A stretch of DNA of 20,740 nucleotides from Asterionellopsis glacialis (Eukaryota > Bacillariophyta > Plagiogrammaphyceae > Rhaphoneidales > Asterionellopsidaceae), in NCBI GenBank assembly GCA_014885115.2, contig WKLE02001075.1, positions 1 to 20,740 of the forward strand, read 5' to 3'. Made by a program: the position numbers and the translations under genes. Positions 16,687-20,740 of the stretch are shown here, in pieces (the stretch's first letter is position 1; the number at the start of each line of letters is the position of its first letter). The notes below the pieces were generated by a model, which saw only the letters and a program-made list of their open reading frames with translations, was not told the origin of the DNA and did not search any database.

Positions 16687-19179
16687 TCATGTTTCGAATC
16701 CTGGAAGCATACTAGGCAGGCCATTGGCGACTGTAGTCCGGATTGCTTTGGCTAAAGACGACATTTGAAATTTGCGTGGTAAACCTTCTCCTTCGTCTTC
16801 ACTGCCTGCTTCGTCTTTGCCGTCACTATCATGATCTCCCGCAGTTGTTTCAACATATAGTTCAGCAGTGTCTCTTTCTATTTGATATTTGAATTGATTT
16901 GAGACTGGTCCAGCCCCCAACACTTTTCGAAGTGCATCGCCCTTCGAGCCTTTTCCAAGTTCGTAGTGTAACCATGCAATGCGTTCGTCCAGTTTACTCC
17001 TGCCTAGTCTTTCCCGCTCGCGTGCTTCACGCCATGTTATTGATGACGCATTCAAAAATCGTTCGGTTGCTGCCTCCCATGTAAATTCGTACGCCAATTC
17101 AGGAGTCAAAGGTTCGGGTTCATGAGATAATGCCCAACGAAGATTGGCTACAAATTCAAATTTATTCCGGTAGGCAAGACAATTAGGAAATCGAAGAAAG
17201 AATGTATTGGAAGGATGGACTGGAATAATCACAAACTTCCCCATAGCTAAGGCTTCGGCAGTTGTTGTGCAAAGAACTTCTGTCACAGATGGATTGACAA
17301 ATACTTTATATTGGTCTTTGAGTTGAGCATGGTCTATGCGACCAGGGAAGGTAGCTGGAATAGCCGTTTTTCGGTATTCATGAAGTGACTTTGGCACATC
17401 AAACTCTAGCGTTGTTTTAATTTTTTCGAGCTTTTCAAGTGCCTTGCTTTGAAGGTATTCAAGGGCTTGTTGAGTATCAAGTGTATCAAGCTTTGCCTTG
17501 AAATCAAAGGCCCTTTCGAGATTATTACCAGACGAGGACAAATTCCCATCATCATTTTTAGTAGCAATGCCGCTTCTGTCAGTGAAAGGATCTACAATGG
17601 ACGTTCCAAGGACACGAATAGTAGAGGAGTCATTATTGTCGGCGTCGTCTTGTTTCATCTCATTATCCCCACCATTCTGAGACTGGTACAACTTCCGTCC
17701 ATGATAGGCACGTGCGATTTCTTTTTGGTCAGGTCCACTACCATATACATCAATACCAAAATACTCTCCGGTACACTGACGATAATAATTCTGTAAATCT
17801 AAAAGTAGATCAAGTCCCTTAGCCCAAAGAATCTTTCCAATAAAGTAGACTGAGGATGCCTTGTTGTCCTCATCGTCGATACCGTTATCCATTGTTGTAG
17901 GTGTATGCCTCTGCTTACCACCTGTTTTTTGGGTCAGTTCTGCTCCTCGTCGCTGTCCCTCCAGTAAGAATTCCGATCGTACACCATGAACATTACTTGT
18001 TGACTCTTTCTCTGGTGCAAAGGTTTGTAATACGTCTGAAAGTTTGATAACTTTATGACAGTACGCTCGGACCATTGCAGATGACATGGCAGCGATAGCT
18101 GGTGATGTCCACAAACCACTGTAATGTGCAGATGCATATTCCTTATAATTAGTGTGGACAATCCCGACAACGTAATTGAACTTGTGTGTCCAGCCTTCCC
18201 CTGGTGCTCGATACCAATTCAAATGTTCAGGTTCTTCCAAGATACAAACATCAGCTTCACCATCTGGGATAAGAGAACATATGTCACCCATACCAAATAT
18301 ACTTTTCAATCCTGAATGATACCTTGCAGGATAAAATAAGATTTTAAGACCCGTGTGGGGATCTGCTTCTTCTACTAAATTGGCTGAATGTCGTAACCAA
18401 TCCCGGATATATTCTTCCTGTTCATTTTGATTTTGAAAATTATGATTCGTCCCGTACAATTCAATACGATCTTCTTCCATTTCTAACCATGGTATAACCA
18501 ATGTCACCCATTGCTTCGTCTGTTGTTCATTCTCATCGTTGGCCTTGTTCTTATTGATTTCTTTGGCTTTCTGAACAAGGTACGCTGCACGTAACAATGG
18601 ATTCACAGCTGTACCTGTCATCCAGGGTAATGCTGCTGTTGTAACTATTGAAAAATGTCTTCCAGGTAATGTAAGGTCTGATTGAGGTGTTATCTCATCA
18701 TTTGGTGGATGACTACTAATATCTTGTTCAAGATGTGCGTCATGTTCACTTTTTAACATGGCAGCACTTACAAGAGCTATACGATCCAAAAATTTCAATT
18801 TGTCAGATGCGGAGGCTCTCTTATTCTTCTTCGAAGAAACCGCCGCTGCTCGATTCTTTTTCAAGGTAGATAAGGTTTCTTTTAATTGTAATTTGCCTTT
18901 TGACAATTTATTTTTCAGTTTAGCCACTACGGAAGAATCGCTTCCACTGTGTTGATTGGTCTCCTCGTTTGTATCATCCAATAGGTCAGTTGTATTCCTT
19001 CTTATTGTAGTACCAGCCGATGATAATCCAGTATCTCCGTCGACGCTGTCACTAAATTCTGCAAGACCAGACAAGGAAAATAGCAATGGTGACACTACAC
19101 CCAATGATACGACACATTTAGAGGAACAAAGTGCCAATAAAGCTATGACAGTAGCAAACCAAGCAAAATCCTTTCTCAT
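16687..19179 (-). CDS. DGD: Digalactosyldiacylglycerol synthase
   Basis: 830 residues, GT-B fold, GT4-type. The N-terminal catalytic half opens with HFSIVTTAALPWMTGTAVNP (175-194), then VTLVIPWL, IFGMGDICSLIPDGEADVCI, LEEPEHLNWY (314-323) and NYVVGIVHTNYKEY (335-348). The C-terminal half has YFIGKILWAKGLDLLLDL (445-462), VYGSGPD, FPGRIDHAQLKDQYKVFVNP and an E634-x7-E642 motif in PSVTEVLCTTTAEALAMGK. These are specific to plant and algal DGD1/DGD2. The enzyme transfers galactose from UDP-galactose to monogalactosyldiacylglycerol, making the main thylakoid bilayer lipid. Residues 8-40 are hydrophobic, fitting a signal or anchor for a secondary plastid, but no typical ASAFAP cleavage motif is seen. 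A lysine-rich helix (about 86-130) precedes the enzyme. An acidic, Asn/Ser-rich insertion (about 500-608) interrupts the C-terminal domain. No intron is needed; the start is the first ATG of the frame. Confidence 0.9.
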   Translation of the reverse strand: MRKDFAWFATVIALLALCSSKCVVSLGVVSPLLFSLSGLAEFSDSVDGDTGLSSAGTTIRRNTTDLLDDTNEETNQHSGSDSSVVAKLKNKLSKGKLQLKETLSTLKKNRAAAVSSKKNKRASASDKLKFLDRIALVSAAMLKSEHDAHLEQDISSHPPNDEITPQSDLTLPGRHFSIVTTAALPWMTGTAVNPLLRAAYLVQKAKEINKNKANDENEQQTKQWVTLVIPWLEMEEDRIELYGTNHNFQNQNEQEEYIRDWLRHSANLVEEADPHTGLKILFYPARYHSGLKSIFGMGDICSLIPDGEADVCILEEPEHLNWYRAPGEGWTHKFNYVVGIVHTNYKEYASAHYSGLWTSPAIAAMSSAMVRAYCHKVIKLSDVLQTFAPEKESTSNVHGVRSEFLLEGQRRGAELTQKTGGKQRHTPTTMDNGIDDEDNKASSVYFIGKILWAKGLDLLLDLQNYYRQCTGEYFGIDVYGSGPDQKEIARAYHGRKLYQSQNGGDNEMKQDDADNNDSSTIRVLGTSIVDPFTDRSGIATKNDDGNLSSSGNNLERAFDFKAKLDTLDTQQALEYLQSKALEKLEKIKTTLEFDVPKSLHEYRKTAIPATFPGRIDHAQLKDQYKVFVNPSVTEVLCTTTAEALAMGKFVIIPVHPSNTFFLRFPNCLAYRNKFEFVANLRWALSHEPEPLTPELAYEFTWEAATERFLNASSITWREARERERLGRSKLDERIAWLHYELGKGSKGDALRKVLGAGPVSNQFKYQIERDTAELYVETTAGDHDSDGKDEAGSEDEGEGLPRKFQMSSLAKAIRTTVANGLPSMLPGFET

Positions 19180-19759
19180 AGTTCTCGCTGTGGATTGCTT
19201 TTCCCTGTTGAACTCTCAAATTCGTAAGCTTCTCTACCGACTGATGATTCGTTTGCTCTTTCTCTTATAATTTGTTGGTGTGATGTTTCTTGATTCTTAC
19301 TTCTTCAAAACCGACAATGAGAACACGAAGTACAGAGCAAGAGATTGGAAACGCAAAGACAGACATGAAACGGGGATACCGAAAGCAACGGAACAGGACC
19401 AGATACACACGAATGAGATAAAAATCCAACAGATGGCACACTTGTTTACTGTCAATACCGGTACAAGTATTAATATTTACTTGCTACTAACTAGAGAGAG
19501 TCCTCTAGAGAGAGAGAGATGCACCCGAGTTTTTGGTCGAGAAAAAGAATTCAGAAGATCGGAGGTACCTGTACACACCACTACCTTGAAGTAGCAGTAT
19601 TAAAAAAATCTGGATGTTTGGATGTATTCTCAACGGAAATTTCAATTTGCTAGGTCTCTTAAATACGATTGTCAATTGCGTACGTCACCATTATTTTCGA
19701 ATCCTTTTTATCCAATCAAAAGACACTATTGATTTGAAATCGAATGTGTACACTTCACA
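19180..19759. other. Upstream region shared by the lipid synthase and the 19842 ORF
   Basis: Contains GA-rich runs (about 19490-19522, with CTCTAGAG) and no ORF I would support. The 104-codon + strand ORF at 19280-19594 has no recognisable features. The lipid-synthase promoter should lie in the first few hundred bases, but no clear TATA box is seen for it. Confidence 0.45.
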
Positions 19760-19770
19760 TATATAAAATA
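19760..19770 (+). promoter_or_regulatory. TATA box
   Basis: TATATAAAATA is followed by GG and then two adjacent TGAACACTA copies (about 19783-19800), 70-80 bp before an ATG in a GAAAAATGG context. It has the classic spacing of a core promoter and short leader. Confidence 0.55.
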
Positions 19771-19841
19771 AGGCCAGTGAGTGAACACTACTGAACACTA
19801 ACTAAAAGCAAGACTACGCAGCAAATCAGAAATATTGAAAA

Positions 19842-19964
19842 ATGGCGCGCCATACTAAAAAGTCAACGACTGCGGTGTGTCCTACTGACCACTGGAAACA
19901 ATGCTCATCCCATGATGTTAGACGAGCCTTGATTTTTAGACTCAACTCGATATGGATCACATAA
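19842..19964 (+). CDS. Short ORF (40 codons), unknown
   Basis: MARHTKKSTTAV begins right after a well-placed TATA box and leader. The start resembles a histone H3-type N-terminal tail (MARTK...KST), but no histone fold follows in any frame up to 20350, so this is not called a histone gene. The remaining residues show nothing familiar. The ATG is embedded in the 12-bp palindrome ATGGCGCGCCAT, which contains the same GGCGCGCC as the site at 833-840. It may be a first exon, a relic or a short peptide. Confidence 0.25.
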   Translation: MARHTKKSTTAVCPTDHWKQCSSHDVRRALIFRLNSIWIT

Positions 19965-20353
19965 TTGCTCATTTTTCCAATGTATCTTTCATTTTGTTAT
20001 GATCTTCACTTCGACATGGCTAAGAAAATCTTGTAATGACATGAGAATAGAAGAAGTACATCTTCTCCAATTTGGTAAAGTCGTAGTCCTCGATACTAAC
20101 TTACTATTGACTGATAAATAGTGAAGTACAGATATCGGGGTCAACTACTATCAACTTATCAAATGCATAACCTCTATCATATATTATGTAAGACTAATTA
20201 AGTCTGTATAATCTAGACAAACTACGAAAGATAGCTAATTCCTTTTTTCAGAAGAATATATTTTTCTATTTTAGAAAAAGCAGCATTGTCAAACTTTTTA
20301 TCAGTCAGTTAAGGTGCTTCTGTAAATCACTGTCTTCTTATCGTGTCGTAGGT
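19965..20353. other. AT-rich non-coding region
   Basis: No ORF, RNA gene or repeat that I can support. It presumably includes the 3' untranslated region of the minus-strand gene at the window edge. Confidence 0.5.
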
Positions 20354-20740
20354 TCAGCTACCATTATCACAATCTATTCTTTCTGTCGTTATATCACCAG
20401 CATCGTCGCCATTACTCGTTTGCATGTCTTCAACTAAATTGATATGACTTTTCGTTTCTTCTCGGGGAGCATTGTCTTCGTATACTTCCTTTCCTCCATT
20501 AGTATCACCCTGATCACCGTCAACAACATTATCATGCAGTTGTGTTATTTCTTCATTTTCGCTGATATTAGTCGGCGCCTTTTTGCGACCCAAGTTCCTT
20601 ATGAGAAGAATCATTCTCAATTTTCGTTTGGCTCTTTGTAAAGTCAAGTAGTGCTTCAACTCTTGTTTGGCTAAATCCATTGCAGCCGTACCATCAGGTT
20701 CATCTGCATCTTCCAATCGTCCCCTACGACTTTGCTCACG
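20354..20740 (-). CDS. C-terminal part of an unknown charged protein (runs off the window)
   Basis: The frame is open through the right edge (REQSRRGRLEDADEPDG...), so only the last 128 residues are visible. They start with a basic, probably helical segment, LKHYLTLQRAKRKLRMILLI, which resembles an IQ-type calmodulin-binding or coiled-coil helix. RNLGRKK follows, then an acidic, low-complexity tail rich in Asp, Glu, Asn and Gly ending at TGA 20356-20354. No family can be named. Composition agrees with a real gene: sustained bias and no stop across 387 bases. Confidence 0.5.
   Translation of the reverse strand, partial: REQSRRGRLEDADEPDGTAAMDLAKQELKHYLTLQRAKRKLRMILLIRNLGRKKAPTNISENEEITQLHDNVVDGDQGDTNGGKEVYEDNAPREETKSHINLVEDMQTSNGDDAGDITTERIDCDNGS

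Noticed and set aside
19842..20130. Histone H3 / centromeric H3 gene suggested by MARHTKKST and a later VVVLDTNLLL in another frame
   Set aside because: No alpha-N helix, histone fold or spliceable frame links the two. The second string is a short chance match ending in a stop.
1..20740. tRNA, rRNA, CRISPR array or bacterial operon
   Set aside because: No T-loop-like GGTTCRANYCC with matching arms, no rRNA-like segments and no regularly spaced repeats. The spliced genes argue against a prokaryote.

Overview
This is a eukaryotic nuclear window, most likely from a diatom or a related photosynthetic stramenopile. The reasons are long intron-poor coding exons, a few short GT-AG introns (90 and 151 bp, one candidate of 163 bp), moderate-to-low GC, and a digalactosyldiacylglycerol synthase whose N-terminus looks like a secretory signal rather than a plant transit peptide. 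The taxon is an inference; no species can be named from this sequence.

Layout. 15-368 (-): 3'-terminal piece of a thioredoxin-like gene. 1093-2787 (+): Rtt106/SSRP1-type histone chaperone with tandem PH-like domains and acidic segments. 2801-7159 (-): a 1,452-residue OB-fold/zinc-ribbon protein that I read as a candidate CTC1, the large subunit of the telomeric CST complex. These two genes are tail to tail with 13 bp between stop codons. 7792-9012 (+): dephospho-CoA kinase with membrane segments at both ends. 9177-11637 (-): GTPBP1/GTPBP2-family translational GTPase, rebuilt here from two or three exons. 14759-16010 (+): two-exon glycosyltransferase (GT92/DUF23-like) with an N-terminal membrane anchor. 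16687-19179 (-): digalactosyldiacylglycerol synthase. 19842-19964 (+): 40-codon ORF behind a clear TATA box. 20354-20740 (-): C-terminal end of an unrecognised charged protein that runs off the window.

The gene-poor stretch at 11.7-14.7 kb holds the most unexplained structure. Inside it is a 612-bp element with 21-bp terminal inverted repeats (19 of 21 matching) and a 4-bp AACT duplication. At the core of that element is a 61-bp-arm hairpin. The element sits within a larger ~1.8 kb segment whose ends carry TTAA followed by shared CTTTAACCCC and AAATGAAATATATTTC blocks, which suggests nested non-autonomous DNA transposons.

The genes do not form one pathway. The nearest to a functional pairing is the convergent chromatin-chaperone/telomere-candidate pair. 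The lipid synthase and the membrane-tethered CoA kinase are both lipid-linked but are not adjacent. There is no operon-like structure.
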